Assembly: GCF_001457415.1 (NCBI RefSeq)
Contig: NZ_LN881722.1
Coordinates: 1 to 64,000 of the forward strand
Source of the DNA: Gorillibacterium timonense
Lineage (GTDB): Bacteria > Bacillota > Bacilli > Paenibacillales > NBRC-103111
Direction: 5' to 3'
DNA length: 64,000 nt
In this document: one piece after another, positions 48,517 to 57,379 of the stretch
How the letters are laid out: every line of letters begins with the position of its first letter
Position numbering within the stretch: the stretch's first letter is position 1
The notes under the pieces: generated by a model
What the model saw: the letters and a program-made list of their open reading frames with translations, nothing else
Databases searched by the model: none
What the model was told of the DNA's origin: nothing
Program-made: the position numbers and the translations under genes

Positions 48517-49434
48517 TTGGGGGATATCAAGTTATTTAATATAAATGACGATGAAGTTTCAGAACTTGAAGGAAAATCAGTAGCAGTTGAAAAGTCACTT
48601 CAGACTTTGATGGAGAGGCACTTAGAAGCAATTCTCGGGATACGCTTTTTGGCAACTGAATATTCGACTGGAAAGACACATGGCGGACGGATTGATACAC
48701 TGGGAATAGATGAAAACAATGCTCCTGTGATCATCGAATATAAAAGATCTACTAACGAGAATGTTATCAATCAGGGATTATATTACCTTGATTGGCTACT
48801 CGATCATAAAGCTGAATTTACTCTTCTGGTCATGAGAAAGTACGGAAATGATGTCGCTGAACTAATCGATTGGTCAATTCCGCGTCTTTTGTGTATAGCC
48901 GGTGGTTTCACAAAATATGACGGACACGCAGTACAGCAAATCAATCGTAATATAGAATTGTACAGTTACAAACAGTTTGGTGATGAACTCCTAATGCTGG
49001 ACCTTGTCAATGCAACAACAGCCCAAACTATTGAATGGGATACTGTGAAGCAATTACCGATATCGAATAAATCCTCTGAAAAAACGGTAACTGAATACTT
49101 TAAGCAATCAGATGATGTACTTAAAAATCGTTATGAGGCCATTAGGGCATTCCTGTTGGCTTTGGGAGATGATGTTCAAGAAAAAACTTTAAAGCATTAT
49201 ATTGCTTTTAGAAGGATTAAGAACTTTGCATGTATAGAATTTCATCCTCAAATGGGCAGAATTACCGTTTATGCGAAGGTGAATCCAGATTCCATCGAAA
49301 TAGAGCCAGGCTTCACAAGAGATGTGAGAAAAATTGGACATTATGGAACTGGCGAGCTTGAGATTACTATTAACAACGATGAGCAGATAGAGAAGGCCAA
49401 GACCTATTTGCTTAAAAGTTATGAATCTAGTTGA
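48517..49434 (+). CDS. NucS/DUF91-like endonuclease with DUF5655 domain
   Basis: A 305-residue protein. The N-terminal ~100 residues look like a PD-(D/E)XK nuclease: Glu24/Glu35, then GGRIDTLG (Asp60) and VIIEYKR (Glu74, Lys76). The C-terminal half (~195-305, FKQSDDVLKNRYEAIRAFLLAL...KNFACIEFHPQMGRITVY) resembles the DUF5655 domain seen in such proteins. TTG start at 48517 after AGAGGAGCG; no in-frame ATG is near. First gene of the AT-rich island next to ssrA. A DNA-cleaving or repair role is inferred from the fold; target unknown. Confidence 0.75.
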   Translation: MGDIKLFNINDDEVSELEGKSVAVEKSLQTLMERHLEAILGIRFLATEYSTGKTHGGRIDTLGIDENNAPVIIEYKRSTNENVINQGLYYLDWLLDHKAEFTLLVMRKYGNDVAELIDWSIPRLLCIAGGFTKYDGHAVQQINRNIELYSYKQFGDELLMLDLVNATTAQTIEWDTVKQLPISNKSSEKTVTEYFKQSDDVLKNRYEAIRAFLLALGDDVQEKTLKHYIAFRRIKNFACIEFHPQMGRITVYAKVNPDSIEIEPGFTRDVRKIGHYGTGELEITINNDEQIEKAKTYLLKSYESS

Positions 49435-49468
49435 ACCAGTGCCCCAAAGAACTTGAGCATCACGCCAT

Positions 49469-49507
49469 GCCTCCATACCTGAAAAACCCGCTCTGTGAGC
49501 GGGTTTT
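49469..49507 (+). terminator. Terminator preceded by an ssrA-end-like sequence
   Basis: AAAACCCGCTC and GAGCGGGTTTT pair around TGT, then a T-rich run. Just before it, GCCTCCATA (49469-49477) repeats the last bases of ssrA, a possible additional attachment-site copy. Confidence 0.6.
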
Positions 49508-49626
49508 ACCTTTTTATCATTAAATCATTGACCGATTATAGACATCACGGCACAATGGAAGGAACGTTGCTTTCATTGTAGACGTTAAGGCTACAACTCG
49601 ACTTGAATGAAGGAGCTAGCAGATTG

Positions 49627-50574
49627 ATGAAATTTTATTTCGCCCCTATGGAGGGGTTGACGGGGCATATCTATCGGAATGTCCACCATGCTTTTTTCAA
49701 GAATGTCGATAAATACTTCTCCCCTTTTATTGTTCCCCAACAAAACGAAAGCTTCAAAACCCGGGATATCCAGGATCTTTTGCCGGAGCATAATCAAGGA
49801 CTGGTTTTGATCCCGCAGGTGCTGACGAACAATGCCAAAGACTTTTTGCATACGTCGAAGAAACTGGAGCGGTTGGGGTATCAGGAGATCAACATCAACC
49901 TGGGTTGTCCTTCGAGGACGGTCGTTTCCAAGCATAAAGGGTCGGGGTTTCTTGCAAAACGAGAAGAACTGGATCAGTTTCTAGATGAAATCTTTGCTCA
50001 CGCGGAAACCAAGATCTCCCTAAAAACGAGATTGGGAAAAGACGAACCGGAGGAGTTTTATGCGTTACTCGACATCTTCAACAAATACCCGTTAGAAGAG
50101 CTGATCATCCATCCCCGAATTCAAAAGGATTTCTATAAAAACACGCCGAATCTGGACATCTTCAAGCATGCCTTGGAGAATAGCAAAAACCCGGTTTGCT
50201 ATAACGGAGATATTTTTACCACCAAGGCGTACCAGGAGATTTCCGCTAAGTTTCCTACGGTCGATACCTTCATGCTTGGAAGGGGGTTATTGTCCAATCC
50301 GGGGCTGATCAGCGGTATTACCGACACGAGGAAAATCGACAAAACCCTGCTGAAAGACTTTCATGATCAAGTGTATGAAGGATATAAAGGTGTACTCTTT
50401 GGAGATACGAACGTGCTGTATAAAATGAAGGAGTTATGGTTCTATATGATTCAAGTGTTTTCGGATAACGCCCCCTATGTAAAGAAAATCAGGAAATCCC
50501 AACGGTTATCCGATTACGACGAAGCGGTAACAAGCTTGTTCAGAGAACAGGAACTTTTAGAAGATAGGGTCTAA
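49627..50574 (+). CDS. tRNA-dihydrouridine synthase family protein
   Basis: A 315-residue FMN barrel enzyme of the Dus family, which reduces uridines in the tRNA D-loop. Start FAPMEGLTGHIYRN, catalytic Cys94 in INLGCPSRTV, KHKGSGFL and KISLKTRLG (~100-140), NGDIFTT (~195) and MLGRGLLSNPGL (~220). Closest in style to short DusC/DusA-like members. ATG 49627 chosen (AAGGAG upstream at 49610); TTG three bases earlier is possible. It is carried inside the island; a housekeeping Dus is expected elsewhere. Confidence 0.85.
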   Translation: MKFYFAPMEGLTGHIYRNVHHAFFKNVDKYFSPFIVPQQNESFKTRDIQDLLPEHNQGLVLIPQVLTNNAKDFLHTSKKLERLGYQEININLGCPSRTVVSKHKGSGFLAKREELDQFLDEIFAHAETKISLKTRLGKDEPEEFYALLDIFNKYPLEELIIHPRIQKDFYKNTPNLDIFKHALENSKNPVCYNGDIFTTKAYQEISAKFPTVDTFMLGRGLLSNPGLISGITDTRKIDKTLLKDFHDQVYEGYKGVLFGDTNVLYKMKELWFYMIQVFSDNAPYVKKIRKSQRLSDYDEAVTSLFREQELLEDRV

Positions 50575-50592
50575 ATCGAATAGGAGGACGAT

Positions 50593-50718
50593 ATAATCCA
50601 GCCTATTTTAAATAATCACGAATACAATAGCCTATCCTACTATGAAGGACACCTAATGGAGTACCCTTCATTTTGCTCTATAGACGATACGTTGAATATA
50701 GATAACGTTAGGATCTAA
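50593..50718 (+). other. 41-codon frame after dus with a good RBS but ATA as first codon
   Basis: AGGAGG (50582-50587) is followed at normal distance by ATA ATC CAG..., an open frame of 41 codons ending at 50718. It has no standard start near the ribosome site, though an in-frame ATG is at 50656. Possibly a decayed or truncated gene of the dus operon. It overlaps the end of the convergent ATPase gene. Confidence 0.25.
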
Positions 50719-52153
50719 ATAAACTCCAGAATCCTTTCGTTGATTCTTTCTTTAGGGAATAAGACGTCAGTTGACCCAGTAGTTGGGTTAGTCCTTGCTC
50801 AAATTCCATCGATTCATCATCCGCTCCTGTAAACGCATGGGTAATCTCATGCAAGAGGGTCCCAGAAAAATCAATGACACTCCCTAGCTGACTTCGCTTG
50901 ATTGTAATTCTTTGATCCAGCGGTTCCCACAATCCAAGGGCCTCATTACCCATATAGTCCACCCGCATGGTTTCAGATATTCTTATTTCTTTGATGTTTT
51001 GTGTCTGGGATTTCGGAAGCCAGTTGATAATCACATCCTTAACAGCTAGTACATCCTGCTCGGTTTTTGAAAGTTGATTTAGTGAAACAATTCTAAATTC
51101 AAAGCTGTTGTTAAACTCTGTGCGATAACCAGCCAAATCAAGGATCGGCTGACCTTGGATATCTTGTAGATTGCCTAAACGGTGGGCAATTGAATCAGGA
51201 ACAACCACGATCCGATGTCCATCGTTCTGGGCATGAGTTACTAGCGCCCCTCCATTCCGCAATTGATCCGGTGTCAAAAAGATCACTATTTCATTGGCAT
51301 TCAAGATTTTACAGGCATGGATTTGTACGTCCGTCCATTGGAGTTCATCGTGAAGATGACCAGTTTCAAAGTTTTTTAGGTCTGCTGCCAACTTATCAGC
51401 TACCGAAGATGATGAACAAGATAACAGAATGGATTTCACCCGATCGGTATACGCACTTCGTCCCACGTTAGTTCTTTCCCGGTTGAGAGCTTTGCGAAGA
51501 GCAGCATTCAATGATGTAATGTTGTAAGAAAAGAGAAAATTCTCTTCCTCGGCAACATAGAGCCCATTTACATAAATTCGTGCATGGTTCTTCTTCGGTT
51601 TCAAAACCGAGCCGTAGGGGAGCGTTTCCAATACTTCGTCTCCCGAAAAATGCAGGAAAAAATCTTTGGCTTGATACATGTCCTCATCTTTGATTCCGAT
51701 CAAAATAACATCTGTTCCAATGAAATTGGGATCTGACGGCGGATGGACCACCGCATGAAGCGTGACAATATCTTCAAACCCATGCTTGTGACTCTTATCC
51801 ATTGATATATCCGCATGACGGGAACGAATTAAAACGTGGACTTTCTTTCGATCAAATGTCGCTAATGCATCCTTAAGCCCTACTCCAAACTTTCCAATCA
51901 CTAGCTCTGGGTTTTTCAGTTTTTCCTTATTCTCGTTCTGTGTAAAGTGTTCATACCTTAACCCCCTGCCATAATCACGGATATGCCAAGCCCCCTGCTC
52001 ATCCTTGTAAATCTTCGGTTCTATTGTCTTGGTCAACATGTGTTCGTCGAAGGCATTTGCAATGATTTCTCGTAAGGCAAAGGCAATGTTCCAATGTTCA
52101 AGTACCTTTTCAATATTTAGGTCAAACTGACGTACCACTTCCACTTTTCTCAT
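50708..52153 (-). CDS. GHKL (HSP90-like) ATPase fused to an HExxH metallopeptidase
   Basis: About 481 residues from the ATG at 52153 (MRKVEVVRQF). N-terminal GHKL ATP site: N-box LREIIANAFDE (28-37), G1 RDYGRGL (59-65) and G2 GKFGVGLKDA (87-96). The C-terminus carries TLLHEITHAF with HEITH at 435-439 and a likely third zinc ligand Glu452 (MEFEQGLTQLL), as in gluzincin peptidases. The middle has no domain I recognise. The frame is open for 24 codons upstream (GTG 52225), but the conserved-looking start is 52153. Lone gene, convergent to dus. ATP-dependent activation of a protease is an attractive inference; function not known. Confidence 0.7.
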   Translation of the reverse strand: MRKVEVVRQFDLNIEKVLEHWNIAFALREIIANAFDEHMLTKTIEPKIYKDEQGAWHIRDYGRGLRYEHFTQNENKEKLKNPELVIGKFGVGLKDALATFDRKKVHVLIRSRHADISMDKSHKHGFEDIVTLHAVVHPPSDPNFIGTDVILIGIKDEDMYQAKDFFLHFSGDEVLETLPYGSVLKPKKNHARIYVNGLYVAEEENFLFSYNITSLNAALRKALNRERTNVGRSAYTDRVKSILLSCSSSSVADKLAADLKNFETGHLHDELQWTDVQIHACKILNANEIVIFLTPDQLRNGGALVTHAQNDGHRIVVVPDSIAHRLGNLQDIQGQPILDLAGYRTEFNNSFEFRIVSLNQLSKTEQDVLAVKDVIINWLPKSQTQNIKEIRISETMRVDYMGNEALGLWEPLDQRITIKRSQLGSVIDFSGTLLHEITHAFTGADDESMEFEQGLTQLLGQLTSYSLKKESTKGFWSLFRS

Positions 52154-52225
52154 CCCCTTAAGGTATGTACTTGGATATCTGTTACAAAAATTTTGCATCT
52201 CCGATTGATACTTTAGTAAATTCAC

Positions 52226-52500
52226 CCAATAGAAGGATGGGTGATACCATGTTAAGAGTCCTCATGTGGGAAAAATATCGCAAGCTTGGTGTCGGGCACT
52301 TTGAAAACGTCAAAAAAGTGATTATGCAACAAACCTATCCCGCCAGATAAAAAAGACAATAGATATAGTTCAGTTTTGGGTCTTTTCCGGACAACGGAAT
52401 TGCCCCATTTCGTCAATGATTCGGCAGGAGAGAAACAGCCTCTGTTCATGAAGCAGGGCGATTGAATGCAATTGATGTCAGATGACTTTTGATTATTCAA
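52226..52500. other. Island intergenic stretch
   Basis: No supported gene. A 33-codon frame at 52249-52350 (+) has no ribosome site of note. AT-rich. Confidence 0.35.
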
Positions 52501-53081
52501 CAGGTTAAAGAAATATTAGCATACTCTCTTAGTTCCTTTTCACCGGATGAATTAGCTTATTTGTCTTTAACAAGTAAGAATGAGTTCCCAATTAGAGACA
52601 AGTTCGCGTTCGAGGTCTTCAAGGCATATCCACAAATGATTGTATCACGCGAGTAAGAAGATAGATTCAGAACTATTCTCGGATGGAGGGAATGTAAGTC
52701 TGACAGATATATTTGAGTTTAAATCGTGGTACTTATTTGATGTTTATAATGAAATAGAAGTCACTAATGCAACAGATCATGACTTTGTAAAAAAAAATTT
52801 CGGGTCTTTACCCCGATGCCAAACAATTTGCAGTAATAATAGCTACACATCCAAAACAGATAATCAAGTTGAAATATTTAGATATTGTGAAATATCTTTC
52901 TCCTCTTAATAAGATGACAAAGAACAAAGAGCTTATAAATGTTCCTAATGAATGTAATCAAAGAATTGAAGAGCACTACTCCGTTCTAGGTTATAGAGTA
53001 GAGATAGTTGAATACAAGGCTGGTGCAGCTTTTGAATGTCAAATAGACATATATGCATGGGTTATTGAAAAACTAAAATAA
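52501..53081 (+). pseudogene. Broken hypothetical gene with two frameshifts
   Basis: Three abutting open segments in different frames read as one protein. The first (52501-52656) gives KEILAYSLSSFSPDELAYL and ends in TAA. The second continues as KIDSELFSDGG...WYLFDVYNEIEV. After an A9 run (~52789-52797) the third frame gives PDAKQFAVIIATHPKQIIK and ends at 53081 with AFECQIDIYAWVIEKLK. Total ~190 codons. The start is not identifiable. The family is unknown. Continuity of composition and the homopolymer at the second break argue for decay of a real gene. Confidence 0.5.
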
Positions 53082-53250
53082 CAAATTACGCTACCTCTCC
53101 AAACATCCTATCCTAAGCATCACGCGGCGGCGGATTGTGGATTTGCAAGCACGTTCGCATTTATGAACCATTTTCCATATAAAGCCACAACGATTAATGA
53201 TGGGCAGGGATTCGATAAGATCAGATCTAGATTGTAACAGCTTTACATCA

Positions 53251-53308
53251 AAAAGCATCAGTGCCTTTAAATGCGTCATTATGACACTATGAAGGTACTG
53301 ATGCTTTC
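53251..53308. terminator. Hairpin between two pseudogenes
   Basis: AAAGCATCAGTGCCTT and AAGGTACTGATGCTTT pair along ~15 bases with one mismatch and a ~25-base loop. T-rich on both sides, so it could end transcription from either direction. Confidence 0.55.
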
Positions 53309-53426
53309 TATGTGTAAGCATATTGATTGATTTCTTGATATCTTCGTAGATATATTAGTCAGGGATACGAACGAATTTATTTAATCCTAATATTCGAATT
53401 GATGATTATATGATTACGCCATTAAC

Positions 53427-54391
53427 TTATTTTGCAAAACCATTTCTTGTTAGGTACTTCTTCATATCAACAACATCATTGGGATCAATACGATAGATCT
53501 GTTTGAACAACCTCTTTAAATGGTCATAGCGCTGATGTATATATTTCGTTTTTAATGTTGGTATTGGATTGTGTTTACTTCTCCACCTTTTCGCGAAATC
53601 CTGTTTAGCGTGTTTCGATCTCAATGGTTCCGAATCGCGAGTAGTCATTATTCGAATTATTACATCACCTAATCCAACAACACCCCGAAGATGAAGTTTT
53701 ATCCTCTCTCCAACAAAAGGTATGGGTGCATGGAGCGGTACCTCCTCAAGACCTAAATCAGTTATATTAGCAATTCTTGCGAATTCATTGTAAGCATCAA
53801 GAAGTTTCTGATCAGCAAGTCCACCATGATGCATAATACAATTACAACATTCTTTGAAGTATCGATAACATCGTATCAAATTATCTAATTTACTAGATGA
53901 ATATTTCTTTGAAGCTGTATATGATAAATAGAAAGTGTTTTTTAAGATAATTGATTCGTGATTGCAAATTTCGTTAATTGTATAAAATATTCCCCAGAGT
54001 CTTCCTCGTGGGTCTACACCAGTAGGGAATTGTAATTGTTTTTCATACCATTTGATTCCTGTATTTCCAAAACCTAAAGTAGTTAACACTTGTGTTATCC
54101 AGCTTTCGTGCATTGCAAAGAGATTAGAATTCGAAATTTTGAAAACACTTCGAGTTGTTCATCCCAAGCCTGATTAATACATGATTCTTTATAATCCACG
54201 CTTGGTAGTCCACTCCCATAAACGAAGCGTCCGGCTAACTCCACTATATTTGCATCAGGCCTGACTGATAAGTATCCATGAACTTGCCATCGAAAGTTCC
54301 ATAATGCTGACGCTGTGGGTCAAAGAAAGTTATATAAATCAATGACCTGTTGTTCAATATCCTTACTGGCTTTAAAGAAATAATTTGCCAT
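53427..54391 (-). pseudogene. Broken HEPN-like hypothetical gene
   Basis: Reading the minus strand from ATG 54391, MANYFFKASKDIEQQVIDLYNFL ends at an in-frame TGA. The same frame continues as PTASALWNFRWQVHGYLSVRPDANIVELAGRF...EQLEVFSKF, then a frameshift near 54130 moves to the frame that is open to 53427 (228 codons from an ATG at 54113: MHESWITQVLTTLGFG...). The intact-looking 3' part contains the segment NCIMHHGG, similar to the His end of HEPN motifs, although no Arg stands at the usual RX4-6H spacing. Annotated alone, the 3' part could be called a 228-residue protein, but its N-terminus belongs to a longer ancestor. Confidence 0.5.
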
Positions 54392-54442
54392 GATAATACC
54401 CCACTATTGTTTTTTAGATACGACGTAATCAAAAATACTATG

Positions 54443-54976
54443 TTATTTCGGCTGAATGGGATTTTCAGAAAATAACTTCATAATCTTCGATATAATGTTT
54501 TTAAGTAGTTCAATGTTTTTGCTTGCTGAAATCAGGTTATATACATTACTCCATTCACTATCTCGAATATTAATAAAATTCTCTTTAGTCATATAGTGAT
54601 AATTATCTTGTCTCAGTTTTGCTAATTCTTTATATTCTTCTGTATTAAATATTGATCTGGCTATTTCAATAAGATCACTGTTTTTTGGGACATTTGCGAT
54701 ATGCCGCATAAATCGTTCAAATGTGTTCTGCTCCTCTTGTGTGTTTGTATAAATACATAAAAGATTAGCGAGTTTATCATAGACAGCATAAATCCGATAT
54801 ATGGCTGATTCAATAAAATATGAGTAATTCATGTTATGGAAGCATACAAATTCTTCGTTTAGTTCGGAGTTATTTTTCATTGATTCGTGAATTAGAGAAT
54901 ATGCAAATTGTAACGATCGATTGGCTTCATGTAATCTAAAAATTACATCAGTGTGAAGCAAAATGAATTTAGAATG
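54443..54976 (-). pseudogene. 3' part of a gene interrupted by an IS3 element (HEPN-like)
   Basis: About 178 codons: HSKFILLHTDVIFRLHEANRSLQFAYSL...NYSYFIESAIYRIYAVYDKLANLL...ending ENPIQPK. Upstream the frame runs into the insertion sequence. LRQDNYHYM contains R-x4-H, the HEPN RNase signature. It may be the continuation of the gene at 56246-57153; the two parts would encode ~480 residues if the element were removed. It could also be a separate tandem gene that lost its start. Confidence 0.5.
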
Positions 54977-55002
54977 TGGACCTCTGTCAAGAAAGTGGAC
55001 GG

Positions 55003-55917
55003 TCAGGAAGCGGAATGAGTAGAAAAAAGAGCTGCAAAACGAACAGGAGAGAGATAGCCTAAGGTGCTGTGGATTCGTTTGCGGTTGTAGTAAAACTCGA
55101 TGTATTGGAAAAGGGAATGGTAAGCCTGGTCCTTGTTCTTGAAACGGGGGTTGCAGTAAATGAGCTCTTTCTTCAAGATGCTGTGCCACGACTCGATGCA
55201 GGCGTTGTCATAGCAATTGCCCTTTCGGCTCATGCTGGGTTTCATGTGATAGAGGCACAACTGATTTCGGTAGTCTTGAGAGGTGTATTGCGAACCTCGG
55301 TCGGAGTGGTGAATCAAGCCTTTTTCGGGTCGCTTGGCTGCATATGCATCTTGTAAAGCACCGAGTACGAGGCTCGTTTCCATGTGGTGATCCAGACGCC
55401 ATCCAACAATCTCACGCGTACATAGATCCATGACGCTGGCCAAGTACAAGCGCCCTTCTCGACAAGGAATCGAGGTGATGTCCGTCACCCATACCATATT
55501 CGGCTTCGGCACCCTGAATTGTTGATTGAGGTGGTTGGGGGAAACGGGATGGTCGGGATTGGAGCAGGTTGTCTGTACCCGGTATTTTCTGGACACAACC
55601 GAGCGGAGGCTCATCTCTCGCATGTATACGCTCACGGTACGCTCAGAGATCGTATGTCCCTCTTGACGAAGCAGTCGGGTAATCTTCGGGCTTCCGTACC
55701 GCTTCTGATGGTCGGCGAAGTGATATTGAATGCGCTTGAGCACAATCGCTTTGCGTCGCTTCTGTTTACTCGACCGCTCGACTCTCCACTTGTAATACCC
55801 GCTCCGTGAAACCCGTAGGGTTGTGCACATCTTCTCCAAGCGGAACTCGGAGCGATGATCCTCAATAAACCGGAATCTCAGTTCTTTGGTTTGCTGAAGA
55901 TGTGCACTGCTTTTTTT
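55003..55917 (-). CDS. IS3-family transposase OrfB (DDE integrase domain)
   Basis: Catalytic part of the transposase. An HTH_21-like N-terminus (LRVSRSGYYKW) leads to the rve domain with the DDE triad: Asp in WVTDITSI, Asp in HHSDRGSQY, Glu in NACIESWHSILKKE. It ends in FYNRKRIHSTLGYLSP as usual. An ATG is available at 55839, but the frame is open upstream to the A7G slippery site (55911-55917), so a -1 frameshift would produce the OrfAB fusion. Confidence 0.88.
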   Translation of the reverse strand, partial: KKSSAHLQQTKELRFRFIEDHRSEFRLEKMCTTLRVSRSGYYKWRVERSSKQKRRKAIVLKRIQYHFADHQKRYGSPKITRLLRQEGHTISERTVSVYMREMSLRSVVSRKYRVQTTCSNPDHPVSPNHLNQQFRVPKPNMVWVTDITSIPCREGRLYLASVMDLCTREIVGWRLDHHMETSLVLGALQDAYAAKRPEKGLIHHSDRGSQYTSQDYRNQLCLYHMKPSMSRKGNCYDNACIESWHSILKKELIYCNPRFKNKDQAYHSLFQYIEFYYNRKRIHSTLGYLSPVRFAALFSTHSAS

Positions 55918-56195
55918 ACGATGGCGAGCTCTTCTTCCACATCGGAGAGTTTTTGCTCTTTTTCATGGAGTTGCCGGTTTAGTTCGCTCAACTTCGCTTC
56001 CAGTTCACGTACCCGATCTCCGCTAGCTGCCTGTTCATATTTCAGTTCACGGTACTGGCCCATCCATTGGTGGAGGGTGCCTCTTGGAATGTTGAGTTCC
56101 TCTGCTAGATCCGCTACTGTTTTTGTTTGTTCCTGAATGAACCGCACGGTCTGCTTTTTGAATTCCTCGTTGTACCGTTGTCGTTGTTCGCCCAT
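55878..56195 (-). CDS. IS3-family transposase OrfA
   Basis: A 105-residue protein with the HTH RYNEEFKKQTVRFIQEQTKTVADLAEELNIPRGTLHQWMGQY and a leucine-zipper-like tail (LEAKLSELNRQLHEKEQKL). Overlaps OrfB; the AAAAAAAG run near its 3' end is the expected programmed frameshift site. Start follows AGGTGTCCCC. Confidence 0.88.
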   Translation of the reverse strand: MGEQRQRYNEEFKKQTVRFIQEQTKTVADLAEELNIPRGTLHQWMGQYRELKYEQAASGDRVRELEAKLSELNRQLHEKEQKLSDVEEELAIVKKAVHIFSKPKN

Positions 56196-56245
56196 GGGGA
56201 CACCTCCGTTGGCTTCATTATCCGCAGTCTGTTAGCCGGTGTCCA

Positions 56246-57153
56246 CTTTTTATTCTAGTTGCATGTTCATCTAATTTGGTTAAGTACTTATTTAGTTTTG
56301 GTCGTAGTGCTTCAAATGTTGATATTGCCTTGGTAATGTAATTCTGGTTTTGCTCTAGTCGAGAATCTAATAATTGTTTCTGTAATTCAATAGGGACTGT
56401 CTCATTTATTTTCTTTAAGTCAAGTCGAGCATCCCAATTAAGAATGTTTAGGTTAATGAGATCATTATAAATAAAACTTTGAGATGAGAGTTGTTCTAAA
56501 AGTATCATAATAACTTTATAAAGAGTTGCAGCGTTTTCATAACAAGACCACGCTACCTTTTTCATATCATCATCTTGAGAATATTCAACGTGTTTTGATA
56601 AACGATGATCGTTGCTCTCCCTGAAATCCTCAATTGTTGGGAAATAGCCTCTCGCCTTTAAGTCTTCAATTAAAGAACTAACTCTGCTTTTCTGAAAAGT
56701 TTCAACCTTTTTCAATGCTCTGTATACCGCAGAAGATTTTCCTGAGTTTTTAGAAAAATCATAACCATGAATGAATGCAGATAGGCGAAAGGTACGTTCC
56801 CATGCTCCCATAACGTGTAGAAATGAATTATTTAAAAAGTAACGAGAACTAAAGAAGGTATCGTCTTGTTTATGCTTAAGTCGTTCTTCGAACATGAACA
56901 CGCCGCTAAGCGCTAAATAGCTAAATCGATGAATTTCCTCGAGAAGAGAAAACAAGTATCCATTATACGAAAGTTGCCTATCGTAGTGATTTAATAGTTC
57001 TATAGGAATAGCAGTTGATATTGTTTTTGTAACATATTCTCTATTCTGTTGGAATAAAAGACCACTCGAATCAAACTTGCTGTTTATGAACTCGTTTTGA
57101 TTTATTATATCCAAGCATTCTTTTTGTAGGTCTTTATTTGGTTTGTTTTTCAT
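56246..57153 (-). pseudogene. 5' part of a gene interrupted by an IS3 element (HEPN-like)
   Basis: About 302 codons from ATG 57153 (MKNKPNKDLQKECLDIINQ) until the insertion sequence; the frame runs on to a stop at 56218 inside it. The part FRESNDHRLSKHVEY contains R-x4-H, the HEPN RNase signature, in an otherwise helical protein (NNSFLHVMGAWERTFRLSAFI). The remainder after the element may be the segment at 54443-54976. No known family assigned. AT-rich like the rest of the island. Confidence 0.5.
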
Positions 57154-57178
57154 TATTTATCAACGCCTCTTGTTGGTA

Positions 57179-57379
57179 TTATTTAGCGCACCTTGCTTTT
57201 ATTATAGTTGTATTGTATAAAATGTGAAAGGTATCAAAATTGGTAATATCTTTGTCGATCACTCCAAAACTTCTAAGTATCCCTCTGAATTGTAGCTTTG
57301 TTAATCCACAGTTCGGAAAAACGACTCCTTTTTCGTTCAAAATGATAATGGATAATGCCGAACAGGGTCCACCAACCAA
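57179..57379 (-). pseudogene. Short hypothetical fragment
   Basis: A 66-codon frame (ends FDTFHILYNTTIIKARCAK) without a proper start or ribosome site; a neighbouring frame (MVNMIVSWLVDPVRHYPL) abuts it at ~57350, as if frameshifted. Probably the decayed end of another gene upstream of the split HEPN-like gene. No function seen. Confidence 0.25.

Larger units (their letters stand above)
54977..56245 (-). mobile_element. IS3-family insertion sequence (~1.27 kb)
   Basis: Contains orfA and orfB of an IS3-type transposase. The ends are placed where TGGACC (left) and, read inward from the right, TGGACA begin, giving poorly matching terminal repeats of the TGGAC type. I see no clear target duplication, so the exact ends may shift by a few tens of bases. 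It interrupts a HEPN-like gene. Both orfs look intact and the A7G slippery site is present, so the copy may be functional. Confidence 0.75.

Noticed and set aside
54443..55189. A single 248-codon minus-strand gene spanning the IS left end
   Set aside because: Its first ~70 codons are an alternative frame of the transposase gene; only the part after the element (to 54976) is the real remnant.
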